Part shown: in pieces, positions 1 through 12,023 of the stretch | How the letters are laid out: each line of letters starts with the position of its first letter | Numbering within the stretch: position 1 is the first letter of the stretch | DNA from: Gyromitra esculenta | Lineage: Eukaryota; Ascomycota; Pezizomycetes; Pezizales; Discinaceae | Assembly: GCA_038503075.1 (NCBI GenBank) | Contig: JBCAML010000012.1 | Location: 1,364,001 to 1,428,000, forward strand | Reading direction: 5' to 3' | Length of the DNA stretch: 64,000 nt | Notes under the pieces: model-generated | What the model was told of the DNA's origin: nothing | Database searches by the model: none | Seen by the model: the letters and a program-made list of their open reading frames with translations, nothing else | Made by a program: the position numbers and the translations under genes

Positions 1-1826
1 AGTGCATGGATGGGAGGGCATCTCGTAAGTTTGAGAATGTTCCCATGAAAAATAGAGCGGGTAGTAGTTCAAATTACAACCTTGCAGTGATTTTATGGAA
101 TGGAAGTGCTTTTCAGCGAATCTGTCCATGAAGTTCTGTGCTGTGTTCTATCTTGTTTCTTGCTGCGGATACTAATTATCTGTTTGTCGCATTGTATTCG
201 TGAAACACAGGTACTGCGGGGTCGATGTCCACTATTCGAGATGATTCTCGCACCGAAAATGAAACTAAGAATCCGCTATGGTGGGTGCATCTTAGGAATG
301 GGTGAGCGGTGATAGAACTGGAGCTGCTGAGACACTCTACGGGTATCAGGGTCAATAGATACCCGCTTCTTGTTGAAATGAATTAGCCTGTATATTGGTA
401 ACCACATACAACACAACAGATGCCCTTAATATATGGATAATCAAGCCCATAGTTGCATCATCGATTCAAAAATTAGAGTCCTGTTGTCAACCATGACATG
501 GTGATCTAAATTACGGGGAGGGACTTTGCTAAGTCGCAGATGATATATGACAAGTTACGAAACTGGTATTCATAGCACTCATGGCAAAAAATGCCTGCAT
601 TGTTCATTTGATTGACGAAGCAAAGTCAAAAACAGCCTTAAGCACCTCTTCTGTACAATCCACCAAAGCTTCATCTCATCCGATGGTTCAGGTAGTGGAT
701 AGTAAGCCGCGAGCGCTATGAAGCGCCTGCTGGAAAGGTCTTGATTGGCATCGTTGAGCTATTCCCAGTGTACTTATTTGAATCGTCTTGAGAATGTGTC
801 AGGCCGTATACGGTAGACATAGATAGTGTGGTACCGCGAGGGGCTTCATAGCCTGTCCGGGCTGTATGGTACCTGAGTGGTGAGTGTAGGATGGGTGCAT
901 ATGTGGTCTGTATACCACAGGGACCGTAAGGCAAATTATACGAAATGATTGCAGAATGGAAAAGAGGTAAACAGACGATTTGGGATCGGGCGTAGGAGCA
1001 GCTGGAAGGGAAGCGGTCATGTTGGTCACCGCCATGAAGGCCATTACAACTAAGAACTAACTAGCAGACTTGAGAAAGGCTGGAACGGTACTGTCCATCT
1101 CTGTCATATGTTGGTAGTAGTGGCGATATCAGGGCATGTGCTGGTTATTGTAGCCCCACCTACCCCGCAGAGCCCATGTAAGGTTGGAAACAACCAATCG
1201 GTTAGCTTTTGACAAATGTAGATTAAGTTTTCCTTTGGACATATGTTGGGTTGCTGGAATTACAAGAACGGTCAGTTTGAGCAAGATATGCAAGATGTAC
1301 AAGATATGCAAACCAGTGTAGAATCACACCGCTAACTCTCCATTAACCTCGCTAGATTGAGAACATATAAAAATGGAGATAGCTGTCAGAGTAACGGCTG
1401 AACGGTTTTCACCAATCAATCACGTAAGGTAGAATCGTCGATATGCAGCAAAGCAGAAGAGCATTCTATCGGTGCGTCAACTGCTCTCTGACGGGAGAAA
1501 CATCCTAGAGATTCATCTTCCGGAAGGGTGTAGAAAGATCCGGATGACGGTTTCCGATTGCAGGATATCATCTTCGAACATTGTCGAAGACACCATATGA
1601 GGAAGCCACGCCATCACCTGTGGAAACTGAGTCGCTACCCAATGGTCCACCAACGCAAAAATCCCTCAATATGATGAAATATATGTACATTGAAGTGTTG
1701 TTCGTGTTGATAATTGTCGCTAGGGAGAAAGAATGATCTTGAGCGAAATCGCAATCACTATCTATCAATCCAACAGCGGCACAATTCAGTTTCATCAAAT
1801 ATCACTCGACAGAGCATAAAAGGCGG
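1..1826. other. Stretch without a recognisable gene
   Basis: Only short overlapping ORFs (up to about 80 codons) on both strands, none with a motif, good splice sites or a clear start context. I see no repeat shared with the rest of the window until the LTR that follows. Confidence 0.6.
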
Positions 1827-2077
1827 TGTTGAAATAATGAATAGATATGGTATATTGATTGTTTAGTAACGTAGAGGAGAGGAAACAGAATAGACGGGCG
1901 GGAATAGAGCTCCATATATAAACAGGTTTATGGGGGCTCTTTGGGCGCCGAATAGATCGGCCCGTGCAACCCCCATTAGCAGTTTAGACCATTGACCGAA
2001 CCGACTTCGGTATCTCGAATAGTGACGTACTAAATAAAACACTAGGAAGCCTATTGGTATATACCATCTATCCAACA
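1827..2077 (-). mobile_element. Solo LTR, Ty1/copia type
   Basis: Read on the minus strand the 251-bp unit starts TGTTGGATAGATGG and ends TTTCAACA, so it has the TGTTG...CAACA ends usual for fungal copia LTRs. It is flanked by a perfect 5-bp duplication, GGCGG at 1822-1826 and 2078-2082. A TATATATGG box lies in the middle, followed by a C/T-rich stretch, as expected for an LTR promoter. No internal copia sequence adjoins it, so it is a solo LTR left by recombination between two LTRs. A second, more diverged copy lies at 42730-43004. Confidence 0.85.
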
Positions 2078-2429
2078 GGCGGCCTAATGATAAGTTTTCC
2101 CACAGAAACAGTCAGCTAAGAAAATCATTGTACAGTTAGGGGTGCTGCTAAATAGTGTATGAATTCGCTGTGATTCTGTACCATAGGAAAAAGTTGCCGC
2201 TGATTGGAGACAGTCTTTCAGAGGAGCTAGGTGTCACTGCGGGAACCCGGTGTCGCCCCGATCCTTTCAGGCATCATGCTTGTACTGTGCCCAGCCTAGT
2301 TTTCCATAATTCTTTGTTTATTGTACGGTTGTATTGCCACTGCATTTAGAATTAAGCTTGGCGCCAAGCATTCAAGTCTGGGCACAAGACTGACGTCCTG
2401 CCCTCTCGCCGCTCGCCGCGTCCGCGGGG

Positions 2430-2437
2430 ATAAAATA
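2430..2437 (+). promoter_or_regulatory. Possible TATA box
   Basis: An ATAAAATA element follows the GC-rich run at 2400-2429, 280 bp upstream of the ORF at 2710. This is suggestive only, as there is no transcript evidence. Confidence 0.25.
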
Positions 2438-2709
2438 GAGCCAGAACCAAAAAGGTCGCCTCAAAGGGCAGCCATACTCCGCCTACTGAGTTTGATATCC
2501 TCTTGTGCTGCCGAAGCGACCCCCCACACCTGAAGCTGTGCTGTTGACTTATCTTGTCCGCACGCTTTGCTTTCGCTACACCTACTTTCCGCTGAGCGAA
2601 ACAATCCTAGCCCTGCGCAGAGACACAATTTCCTTTTCGACCTCAACAATGTCCTGTGCCCGAACCTTGACCCTAGGGAGCTAGAGAACTCAGCCAAAAG
2701 CAGAGAAGT

Positions 2710-2997
2710 ATGAGCTCAGACTCACAGTTACCCTGCCAGCAGAGGTGTTACCCTACCTCCCCCGGCGGCTTGGCCTTGACGACACCGCTATCTCCCCCTA
2801 TTCCGTCGCTCGTTGCTCAATGGGCTCTCACTTCCACCGTTCTTCCATACCTACGCCCCCCCCCATTCTCGTCAAAATCACCGCCCATGTCACTAAAGCC
2901 CACGCCACAACCTCGAGCAAAGCGCTGCGCAAACAACACGGATGAAGGTCCGTTTTTCTGGCTGGGATACTCTGCCCTGTCAGGAGCCCTCGGCTAA
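2710..2997 (+). CDS. Hypothetical Pro/Ser-rich ORF in a GC-rich patch
   Basis: A 95-residue ORF with a real ATG, rich in proline, serine and leucine, inside a patch (about 2400-3000) clearly richer in G+C and C/T runs than its surroundings. An overlapping ORF in the next frame (2745-2945) is also open, so low stop density in a GC-rich sequence may explain both. I recognise no domain. It could be one exon of a decayed gene or transposon. On the opposite strand a 78-codon ORF covers 2461-2697. Confidence that this is an expressed gene is low. Confidence 0.2.
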   Translation: MSSDSQLPCQQRCYPTSPGGLALTTPLSPPIPSLVAQWALTSTVLPYLRPPPFSSKSPPMSLKPTPQPRAKRCANNTDEGPFFWLGYSALSGALG

Positions 2998-3000
2998 TTG

Positions 3001-6000
3001 TCCATTTCCATCAGACCTACTGCCGTTCCAAGCAACTCCGGAGACTCTCCCATTCGATCAACAAGCCGGTATATTAAGGAATTGACCCTTCCATAAAAGA
3101 TCAAACGATAGGCAACAGACATAGCGCAAAGAATGGTCAATATGCCAATTTGTAATTATTACGATCTCTATGGACGAGAGGTTCCACATTGCCGCACCGT
3201 CCGATACCTGTTGCGTAGGATATCCTACCGAAGGGCCCGCTACCCGACGCTCCCAAGGCCGATTGTTCGACGGGTTCCCGTTGGAGTCACAGCTGCCGAG
3301 TCCCAGAGACCTGTCCTTGATAGGACCGTGACACTCATAGCTGGCACGAAAAGCCGGGCGGATGATTGTATCACACCAAGTATCCCAGGGGTGAGAGATT
3401 GCCACTATCTCTCAAGGTACGCATATGCGTCGATCACTAGGGTTATCTTGCGGGCCACCTCCGTGCACAAGTAGAGAAATCGACTAGAGTCTCGATCCAT
3501 CATCGAAAAACTAGTAATAGCTCCCGAGAGGAGAGCGCAAATAACATGCCTGAAGTAGGGCTTCGCATGCCTTCCCGGCGCTCGCCCCGGAAGCCGTACC
3601 CGGCATCAAAGTGGATAAGTGCTCAGGGGCCCCAGCCAAGGAGTGTGTCGAGACATTCGAGCCAATGCCAGCTGCCCGGAGAGCTTTAGATAGCAAGCGA
3701 TGGAGAGATCAGTTAAACAAGTACTTTGGTCAGTGACGAGACCTATATTTGGGGTAGCTCACCAACAATCGGAATTCTGATCCAATGATAAATCATCGCA
3801 ATGTAGCTTGGGAGCTGCGCGTTTCCAGTTACAGGGGAGCCGTTGGAACATTCAACATTGTCAAATAGACGGACTTGACACAAACGATTCTGTGCAGAAG
3901 ATGCTGTGTGTCATGCTCAGCTACTGGGAAATATTGGAAGCTCAATCACGCAAAAATCTGTGATTTGAAACTTTTTCCAACTTTGCCTGGCTGGACCCGC
4001 TCAAGATATTCTTCCGACTATTACCTGCGATTCACGAAGAAGAACTGCTCAGCCCACAGAAACCCGCAGCCGGTCGGACCCTTGCATTTGATGCAAGCGC
4101 ACAATGTGAACTATAACTCAATTCTGAACATGACATGCAACTCGATCATTATTATTCATTATATAGATAATGCTATGTAGGAAACCTCGAAATCACGTTA
4201 CTAGGAAAAGAGTCCGGAGAATCAGCTAAGACATAGCCAAGCATTTACACCAAGTGCCTCTTCGGAGGGTATATGATGACAACAAACGAAATATAACCCC
4301 GGTGTCTGGCGCCTTTCAACTTAATTAACCATTAGAATGCTGAAACCTTAAGATAGAAATAGGTACAACTAGACGGCGAAAGTACCAATATAACTCTTGG
4401 GAGAGGTGTTACCGATATGCATTCAGCGCGAGAGAAAAAAATACCGTAAATGACTAGCGGTATCGCTTTTCTCTTGGCACCTAAAGATAAAAAGTATCCT
4501 CTCCCTGATCCGCAATTGTCTGGCTCGGGACAAGAGGGTCAGGATGGGAGAAGAAAATGTTTCCTGATAGTCTCGACGCTCGAAAAATATACGGGTCGTA
4601 CTTTTCAGGGGAGTTACTGCAGTAATTAGTGCTGGAGATCACGGAAACATGCACCAGGGATCGAAACTGCAATCTGAGGAGGCAGATTTAAACAGAACAG
4701 TGTGTACATCAATCAGCTACCTTACAGTCAGCCGCCGGCTGAGCCCCACGTTCTCGGTACGGTAGCATCCGCAATATCTCTATATTAGGGATATGTACGG
4801 GGAAGTGCATGCTAATACCTCGACGGATTTTACCAAAGAGTAATCCAGTGTGCAATGAGGATCGGTGGTACCAAAAGAAACAGCATTGCGGATCCGTTTC
4901 TGTCAGCTAATTCTCACTAAGCACATTAAAGTCAAACATTGAGCAATCGCATTCTAGCTCCACGATCTCACGCACCAGTATCTAGAGGGGAACATGGATA
5001 TTCTTCAAGGGAGAAAATAAGCACAGGGCTGTGGACCAGCAGCTCTGCGATGTACACCGCACAAATCTTTGTCCGGACTATAATAGCAGTTCTCTATGTC
5101 ATTTATCCTATTGTAGACATATATGAACTAAAGTAATCAATGCTCTTTAGCGTTCAGCGTTTAGCCATTTCATCATCTGCCGGCCTTCCAGGTGTTCTCC
5201 AGACCATTATTGGAAAGCTCCAAGACTCATGGGCGCATATTTGCGCAGGCACCATGAAAAAGAAAGAATAAGAATCAATGTCTTCTCAGTTGAGTATAAT
5301 ATTATCAGATGATAGGATTTATTAACTACTATTGGCAAATAGCGCGCTTATATGTCTCAAAATAAGTGGGGATTGTGTATAGACTCTCAGCTAGGGTTTG
5401 CAGTGGGATAAAGAATCTTCACGATATACAGTGTTCCCTCTGTCATCATGTTCTCTGCGGCTCTAGCGCACTATGATACGATATTTTAGTTATATACCTA
5501 TTTCCGACGATCTGCTACCAAGGTTTGAATTGCAGGGCTGCATAGAGAATGGCCCGTTGTAAAGTAATGTCAATTATGGCAAAAATATGACGCCGTAAAG
5601 TGTAGCGTAAGCGAGAGCAGGTCCAAAATATCGATAACTTGATTGTGATAGAAAGACGTAGGAATATCTATGTCTGCACAAGACACCACCTCCACCCAGC
5701 GATGTATTGTGACGTGGGTAGCGCTGAGCAAAAGCTGAAGCCAAAAGTTAGAAGTAACAGAGCATTTTTAATTTGTGGTTTATTTACGCTACACGACAGA
5801 TTGATTGTGTTGAGCGCAGTGGATTTTACAGTGGAGCAAGGCCCCGGTTCAGCGGCTCCGACGGGATACGGAGTTCGACGATACTTTTGCGGTGAAGACT
5901 GCGGTCAATATTTTTCATACCACCAGCAACAAGACCATCAAAGTCTTGTACTACGACAATAGCTCTGTTCAGTGGATGGTATCTGAGAAAGATATTCCTC

Positions 6001-6485
6001 TATGACAAGGAGCGTGGCATAGTGAACGATATTCATGCAGAAACCGTCTTCGTTGGTATCTTCAATTACTTGGGCTTCGAGATGTGGGAAAACTTTATGC
6101 GGACTAGCTTTCTAGATGTCTGCCACAGACGACGAGAATTTTTCCACATTCTGCGACATTAAGTTAGGAAGAGTGTCTATTTAGTAGCAAAGAACACGTG
6201 GCTATTCCTAGTGAGGTTTTATTTCATGTCCCACACCCGTATCTCCCCTTAAAAGCAGGACCCAAAGCAGTGCATAGTAGTTATTATTTACTGTCCGCAC
6301 CATGGATCGAAGATGGTGGTTAATGATGGACATAAATGCGACAGGTATTGATTCCCTCCAGGTCTGAGCGAATGGTTGCCGAGCCCGGCCAACGTAGAAG
6401 TGGTGTGAGAACGCACTAGAGAGAATAAATCTTCCTGGTGTACACATATAATAAAGATGATAAGTACCATATTCGTGGAAAAAAG
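3001..6485. other. Stretch without a recognisable gene
   Basis: ORFs of about 100-115 codons occur on both strands at 3058-3474, on the plus strand at 3875-4180 and 5639-5962, and on the minus strand at 6208-6525. None shows a family motif. Overlap of open frames on both strands at 3058-3474 argues for chance. Confidence 0.5.
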
Positions 6486-6645
6486 CAAAAAGTTCACCAC
6501 TGCATTGTAACTCTAATATGCCCATACTACAGTGACTACATCTTTGTCGTCTTCTCAGGGATTCGAACCCGGGTTGTTACGTGTTGTCGTATTGTCGGCC
6601 TGAGCACCTAGACTGTTACGCCATAGTGCTGGGCGGACACTTTTG
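6486..6645 (-). mobile_element. tRNA-derived SINE, subfamily A, copy 1
   Basis: On the minus strand the unit opens with CAGCACTATGGCGTAACAG, which contains an A-box-like TGGCGTAACAGTCTAGG. It then has a B box GGGTTCGAATCCC, a body GTAGTCACTGTAGTATGGGC and the family 3' end GGTGAACTTTTTG. Five other copies lie at 41.3, 43.6, 54.9, 56.9 and 61.4 kb. This copy has one unit of the 34-bp body repeat that is duplicated in its relatives. Its B box is the best preserved of the family. Transcription by RNA polymerase III is expected from the boxes. No target duplication could be fixed. Confidence 0.8.
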
Positions 6646-7826
6646 GTTTCGGGCAAATTTAAGCGAACACGTAGTGACACGTCAGGCACATCATTTCACC
6701 TGCTGAGCATCAAAGAAAATTTACCACTTGTTTTGAGAGTATAGCCGCATTTATTCTAACCTCCATGAATAGTACATAGAGACTCATTATCTTTCATACC
6801 ATCTACCAGGTCGATACATGACCGCAAAGAGTGACACATTCAGTGACGAAAGTTTACCGTTGTTCAAACATGCAAATTACCATCCAGGGGCCTTTAGGGT
6901 AGCTTGGGTACATGTAGCTTCCAGGTATCGGGAGCATGTAGGTGTAATCATAGGACGACCCATGACAGTGATTAGTGGAAAGCCGAGCACAGAGTACATG
7001 CGGGCCATCAAGATGCATTCCCAATGCTAATGTATCCATTGACCGGGACCTATCGTCCCACGAGAAGAGTAGAACCATGTGGCACCTCTCTGTGCACAAC
7101 ATTCGATATTCATACGAGATCTTCTTACTCTGTTTCAATCCATCGTTTCAACCATGCCCGGGGTTAATCCTATAACAGTTCAGTTTGTCCTATACGTAGC
7201 GAGCTTGTAGAATTTATGCCTCATTTGGAGCCTCAACCATACCCTCACCCATGCTTTGCGTTGCCACTAGCGACGGAGGATCATCACCCTTTGACAACAA
7301 TTCCTTTGCAACGGCCACATCAGCCTCTCTATTAATCGGCGTCAAGTAATGTGAGAAAACAATATCTTATTTGCCCCGTTATAGACGCCTGTGTCTTTAT
7401 TTGATCCTTCAATCGCCATCTACTCGACTACTCGCATCTTGGTCCGTCTGCCCTCTCGCTTACCTTGTTTGCTCTCTATTTTCCTTGTGAATGAACTAAT
7501 GCATAACGAGGTTGCTCAAGTTCGATATCGCCATACATGGAGTTAGAACCTTTGAAGCCTCTTATCCATTGGAAGATTCCCGGCACGATCTCGCAGGATT
7601 GGTGATCAATGCAGGCTGTAGCGCTGGTGCTAAAGTCCGCGATCAAGACCAACTTCATTAACTGCTCATATCCGACCACGCGCGAGGACGCGAGAGTAAG
7701 AAGTCCCAGGATAGCGGCCTTTGAGGACTACAACTATTTATGGCGACTGGTAACCTTTTAAAGGTCAAAATAGACATTAAGAAACGAAAGAAAAGCACTG
7801 AGAAACAGTTTTTCTTTTGCCCAAGT
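6646..7826. other. Stretch without a recognisable gene
   Basis: Short overlapping ORFs on both strands (for example 6818-7030 plus, 6854-7138 minus) without motifs. Its last 14 bases are outside this entry because they form the left target duplication of the LINE. Confidence 0.5.
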
Positions 7827-7840
7827 TTAATGCAATGTAT
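7827..7840. repeat. Target-site duplication of the LINE, left copy
   Basis: TTAATGCAATGTAT, identical to 14611-14624. It directly abuts the (TAC)n tail of the element. Confidence 0.93.
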
Positions 7841-7905
7841 AGTAGTAGTAGTAGTAGAATTCATTTACGCATCCAACCCTTGGGTTATGGCGATCGCACT
7901 ATCTA
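7841..7905 (-). other. Conserved LINE 3' end with short hairpin and (TAC)n tail
   Basis: On the minus strand: GCCATAACCC, then AAGGGTTGGATGCGTAAATG, then a (TAC)5 tail. AACCC/GGGTT can pair around an AA loop. The block GCCATAACC..GGGTTGGATGCGT recurs at 16.9, 37.5, 39.3, 59.3 and 63.3 kb, where most tails are (TCTA)n instead. Conservation of just this block in 5'-truncated copies fits a role as the site where the reverse transcriptase starts; that role is inferred. Confidence 0.75.
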
Positions 7906-7911
7906 ACCAAA

Positions 7912-8024
7912 CAACCAAACACAACAAAACAAAACAACAAAATAACAATAACAATAAAAATAAAATAATAAAAAATAAAAATAAAAATAAAAATAAAAAA
8001 TAAAATAAATAAAGATAGACCATA
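7912..8024. repeat. A/T-rich low-complexity block in the LINE 3' UTR
   Basis: About 110 bp of A-rich AACAAA, AATAAA and AAAATA units on the plus strand (T-rich in the element's own RNA). Shorter forms sit at the same place in the copies at 37.5, 16.95 and 59.26 kb, so it is part of the element, not a poly(A) tail. Confidence 0.8.
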
Positions 8025-8104
8025 AAACATATCACTAATTAAACCATCGAACTAACAATTTAACTCTTCTCACTCCATATTTATCTTAACCTCAATTTCT
8101 CTTC

Positions 8105-9337
8105 CTACTTCTCCAAATCCCCGTATCCCCATTCTAGCTCCCTATCTTCCTCTTTTTTCTCCTCTCTCTCACACTGTCTATTCTCTTTAAACTCCTTCCA
8201 TATTTTAACGCCATACTGTATCCCCTCTTGAGAATATAGGAGTTCTTTAACTCCTACCTTTTTCTCCAACTCTTCTTCAGCTTTATATCTGGAATCAATA
8301 GTAAACATACATTCTTCCAATATATGTTTTACACTTTGGCTTCCTTTTCCGCATTCGCATTGGTCGTCTTCGCTCTTCTTAATTTTGACTCGATATGCGT
8401 TGGTCCAGATATGTCCTGTTCTGAGTCTTCCGATAATGACTTTTTGACTTCGCTCGTCATCCGGGATTTTTATCTCTTTTCGCGTTTTTGGGCTGCCGTC
8501 ATAACTTTTCCCTTTTCTTGGGTCGGTGCTCCATTGTTCTTGCCATTCTTCATTGGTTTCTCGTCGCGCTTTCGAGTTTAAGTGGGATATTGATATGAAC
8601 CAATCTTTATCTTTGGTTTTTTCGCATCCTGCTTTGGCCAGTATGTCTGCTTTTTCGTTTCCGACCGTATTCGCGTGTGCTTTTACCCATTCGAGGGTTG
8701 TGGTTATCCCTCTCGTTTTGGCTTCATCAATCTCCCATCTTATCCTTCTCGCCATCATCTCTCCAGCTCCCGCCTCCCTCTTCTTCACCCTCATCATCGC
8801 TTCTTGGCTATCCGTCCTAATAATCAAGCTCGTTACCCCTTTCTCTCTGCACTCTTTCATCCCCTGTTCTACCGCCTTCTTTATTCCCACCATCTCTGCA
8901 TCCATAATCTCCATTTCTTCTCCCATTCCATAACTTCCTTCCCAAATTACTCCTCCCCACCTGTCAATTCTACATACTCCCACCCCTACTTTCCTTCCTT
9001 TCTTAGACCCATCCGTATACATAATTACTTCGTCTCTCTCTTCCCTTCTTTTTCCTTGTTTCTCCAGGTCTTCCTTATCCCCACTTCCGATCCTAATCAC
9101 CAGCTCTTCTCTTATCTTTTCCTCCCACTTTTTCTCCTTCCTTTCTATTTCCTCGCATTTTTCCACCTTTTTCCATCTTCTTTGGATATTCTCACCTATC
9201 CTTGCTAGCCCACACCTTACTCCCCCTCTTTTTCCCACTTTTTTAATCCCCCTCTTCCCCCATTCCTCTTCATCATTTCTTCTCCTTCTTTTTTCCTCCT
9301 CTTGTTCTTTAATCTCCCTCTCGGCTAACTTTCTCAT
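8105..9337 (-). pseudogene. LINE ORF2, RNase H and C-terminal zinc-motif part
   Basis: A 410-residue open frame forming the C-terminal third of ORF2. The RNase H domain (about residues 105-240) has a full set of acidic residues: D109 in MYTDGSKKG, E148 in MDAEMVGI, D176 in RTDSQEA and D231 in NEKADILAKAG, plus H221 in WVKAHANTVG. It would remove the RNA strand after reverse transcription. A CxCG...H.L..C motif (about residue 320-340, QCECGKGSQSVKHILEEC) follows, as is common after RNase H in fungal LINEs. It is cut off from the reverse transcriptase by frameshifts at 9338-9872, so its ATG is internal and probably not a natural start. Confidence 0.9.
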
Positions 9338-9872
9338 CGGCTTTCTCCTTATTCATTCGCTTTAATAGAATTCTCTTTGTCTTTCGTTGAGTCGCAGTCA
9401 TTGGTACGAGATCGTTTTCAACTCGAATCGCTCCTCCCGCGTGGTTCTCAAATATCCTCCCAACTTTGCGCATCGCTCTTCGTCCGCTCTGTCCATTTTT
9501 TCCGCCAGTCCTTTTGCCCCGTCACCACACTTGATCCATAGTCCATCACACTTCTTGCACACCCTATATACATTTTCCTCATATTTTCTACTCGCATCCT
9601 TCCTCTCCCTGTTTCCTAATCTCTCATTTTTGACTACATTCTTGCTTTCTTCACTTGTCTCTGTGTTCTTAAAATTGACTATTTCTCATGCATGTAATCG
9701 TACGTGCATAACCTTCTTTTAAAATCTTTCTTTTGGCGTATAAAATTTTCTTAACCTTGCAATTTCTTTTCCTTTCTAGCTTATCCAATTCCAATTTGTC
9801 CTCTGTGCTTAACGTAAATTCTCTTGGCCAGACTTATACGCTCCCGTGATTTTTCACTATTGAAACATAAAA
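9338..9872 (-). pseudogene. LINE ORF2, degenerate thumb/connection region
   Basis: No long ORF exists here, but translating the minus strand by hand finds the expected piece in one frame at about 9410-9600: MRKMYIGCARSVMDYGSSVV, followed by DRADEERCAKLGGYLRTT. This matches the thumb pattern (basic/Leu-rich helix, then YG) downstream of the catalytic core in LINE reverse transcriptases. Around it the frame changes at least twice more (LRLNERQREFY in one frame, then another frame into the RNase H part). The distance from the FIDD box to RNase H is close to normal, so the damage is small indels and stops, not a large deletion. Confidence 0.8.
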
Positions 9873-12023
9873 TTAAATATAAGCGACTACCATCGTGATA
9901 TCGTCGATAAAGGTTGGAATGATTACATTGCTCGGCATATATTCCTCGCAGTATGTTTCCATTTGTTTGAGTAGCGGTGCTATATACGTATTAAATAGCA
10001 ATGGTGATATCGGGCTTCCTTGTGGGATTCCTGTATCCACTTTCTCCCATTCCGCTTCTCTACCATCAAACCTTAGCTTGACTTCTCTATCTTTCATAAA
10101 ACTTTCGACCCAGGTTACTAGCTCTTCTTCAACCCCTACTGCTCGCAGTCTATTGCCTAGTCTTTTTCGTGCCACATTCGGGAACGCCTGGTCGATATCC
10201 GCTGCTACAATCATCACCTTCTTTCCCTCTTTCTGCTTCTCTCTTGCCCAGTCTAGTGTCCACTCCACGCACTCCTCTGCACCTCTCCCCTTTCTTCCCC
10301 CCCACTGCCACTTATGCATTTTCTTTTTCTCCTCAATTCTCCTTCCGATTCTTCCTTCCACTATCTTCTCGAGCACTTTTGCTAGCGTATTGAGTAGGGA
10401 GACCGGCCTATAGCTTCTCGGTGTCGTATAGTCTCCTTTGCCCGGCTTGGGTATGATCGCCCCAATTGCTTTTCTCCATAGTTTTGGGTGTTCGCCTTCT
10501 TGGAGGATCACATTCATCCCTTCAACTAGTTTGGCTCTGTATATACTACCCAGTTTTTTGAGAACTTCAGGTAATATTCCGTCCGGTCCGGGGGCCTTTT
10601 TGATCCCTTGGGAATTTATTGCGTCTTCGACTTCCTTTTCCGTTACCTTCGATAGTTGGCCTTTCGGTATTGTCGCTGGGTTCCGCTCCTGGTCCCTTTC
10701 TGGTGCTTTCGGGAAGAGTTTACTTCGAAGTAGCTTCTCTTTTTCTTGGAAGCTGTCGGCGCGCGTATTCGTTCCCTTGTCTCTTAATGTCGGCATTTTC
10801 GTATGGATCCTTTGGTTGAGTGACCTCCACACCGTCCACATTTCACTCTGACTTTTAGCTTCTCCTATAAAGCTATCCCACATTTCCTTCTTTTTCTTTC
10901 TTATCAATTTAAATAGTTCGTTCCTCTCTTTTTTCCATTTTATTTGTTCCTCTTCTTTCCATTCCCCTTTTCCCTTTCTTGCCCACCTCCGACACTTGCT
11001 TACTTCTTTTCTCTTTTCCTTCACTTCCTTGTCGAACCATTTCTTACTTCTCCACATCATCCTCGCTTCCAGTATCCCTTCTCTCATTGCCTCCGTGGCT
11101 ACTTCCGTTAGTATCCTGGCAATGTCCTCGATCCTTTTCCCCTCGACTGCCTCTTCCCATGCTAGTTCTTTGTCTGACCACATGGCTTCCGCTTTTTTCT
11201 GGACCTCCTCCCAGTCTGCTTTCTTTAGATTCCATCGTTTGCTGAGGGGATTCGATACTCTATCCGCTTCTACCGCATACGTGATCTCAATTGTTGCGTG
11301 ATCTGACCCGGTATCCTTCTCTTCTACAATCCGCCAGTTACACTTCCTCGCCATATTTTCTAACACCCATGTTAGATCCAATACCGATCCGTCGTGCCCT
11401 CTTCTTCTTGTGATCCTATCAATTTCGTTTAGTAGTACTAATTCTTCTGCATCTACTACCTTCATTATCATTTCCTCCCTTATGCTTCCTTTCTTCGTAT
11501 CCCATAGTGCTCCTTTCGCATTAAAATCGCCTAGCACCATTAGATCTACCCCCTGTCCTAACCCCTCTTTCCACTCTTCCATACACCATCCTTTTCTTTT
11601 TTTGTGGTCCTGGTTGTATATGTTGCAGATCCTCAAGGTCCGGCCTTTTTTCATCTGAACATCCATAATACTTGCATCCCAGTGGTCCCACAAATCGTCT
11701 CGTATTGTGTATTTTATTCCGCTGTCTTTTCTTACCATCCACATTACCCTTCCACTCTCTTCCCCTCTCCCCTGTTTATACACAATTTCGTATCCGTTGT
11801 GTCCGACGGTAATTTGATTGTTTCCTACGTCAGTTATTCCGCTTACCTTTTTTCCTCTGCTTTTGCTCCCTATCCATGGCTCTTGTATTGCAATTATGTC
11901 CGCGCTCGCACTGTCGTCCATAAGATTCTGCATGACATTCGTTGATCGGTTACAATTATGCTGAATTATCGTCACCCCCTCTCCCCTTGTCCCTAGTCCT
12001 TCGTTTTTTTCGTAACGATTCAT
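9873..12023 (-). pseudogene. LINE ORF2, endonuclease and reverse transcriptase part
   Basis: A 716-residue open frame starting at the ATG that overlaps the ORF1 stop (TAATG). The APE-type endonuclease (about 15-275) shows N23 in QHNCN, E48 in IQEPW, NIYNQ, the D/N pair in LGDFNAK, and SDH in GSDHATIEI. These are the residues needed to nick target DNA. The reverse transcriptase follows with SYRPVSLLNTLAKVLEK, AADIDQAFPNV (catalytic Asp), GIPQGSPISPLLF and FIDD at 705-708 in place of the commoner YADD/FADD. The frame stops eight residues after FIDD, where the thumb decays. Codons are purine-rich (many AAG, GAG and GAA), giving a strongly basic and acidic protein. Both catalytic centres look intact; the break lies downstream. 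Confidence 0.95.

Noticed and set aside
3058..3474. Opposing ORFs of 115 and 113 codons
   Set aside because: Open on both strands with no motif or splice signals; cannot choose either.
6550..6630. tRNA gene with B box GGGTTCGAATCCC
   Set aside because: The arms do not fold into a tRNA, and the sequence continues into a body and 3' end shared with five other loci, so it is the head of a SINE.
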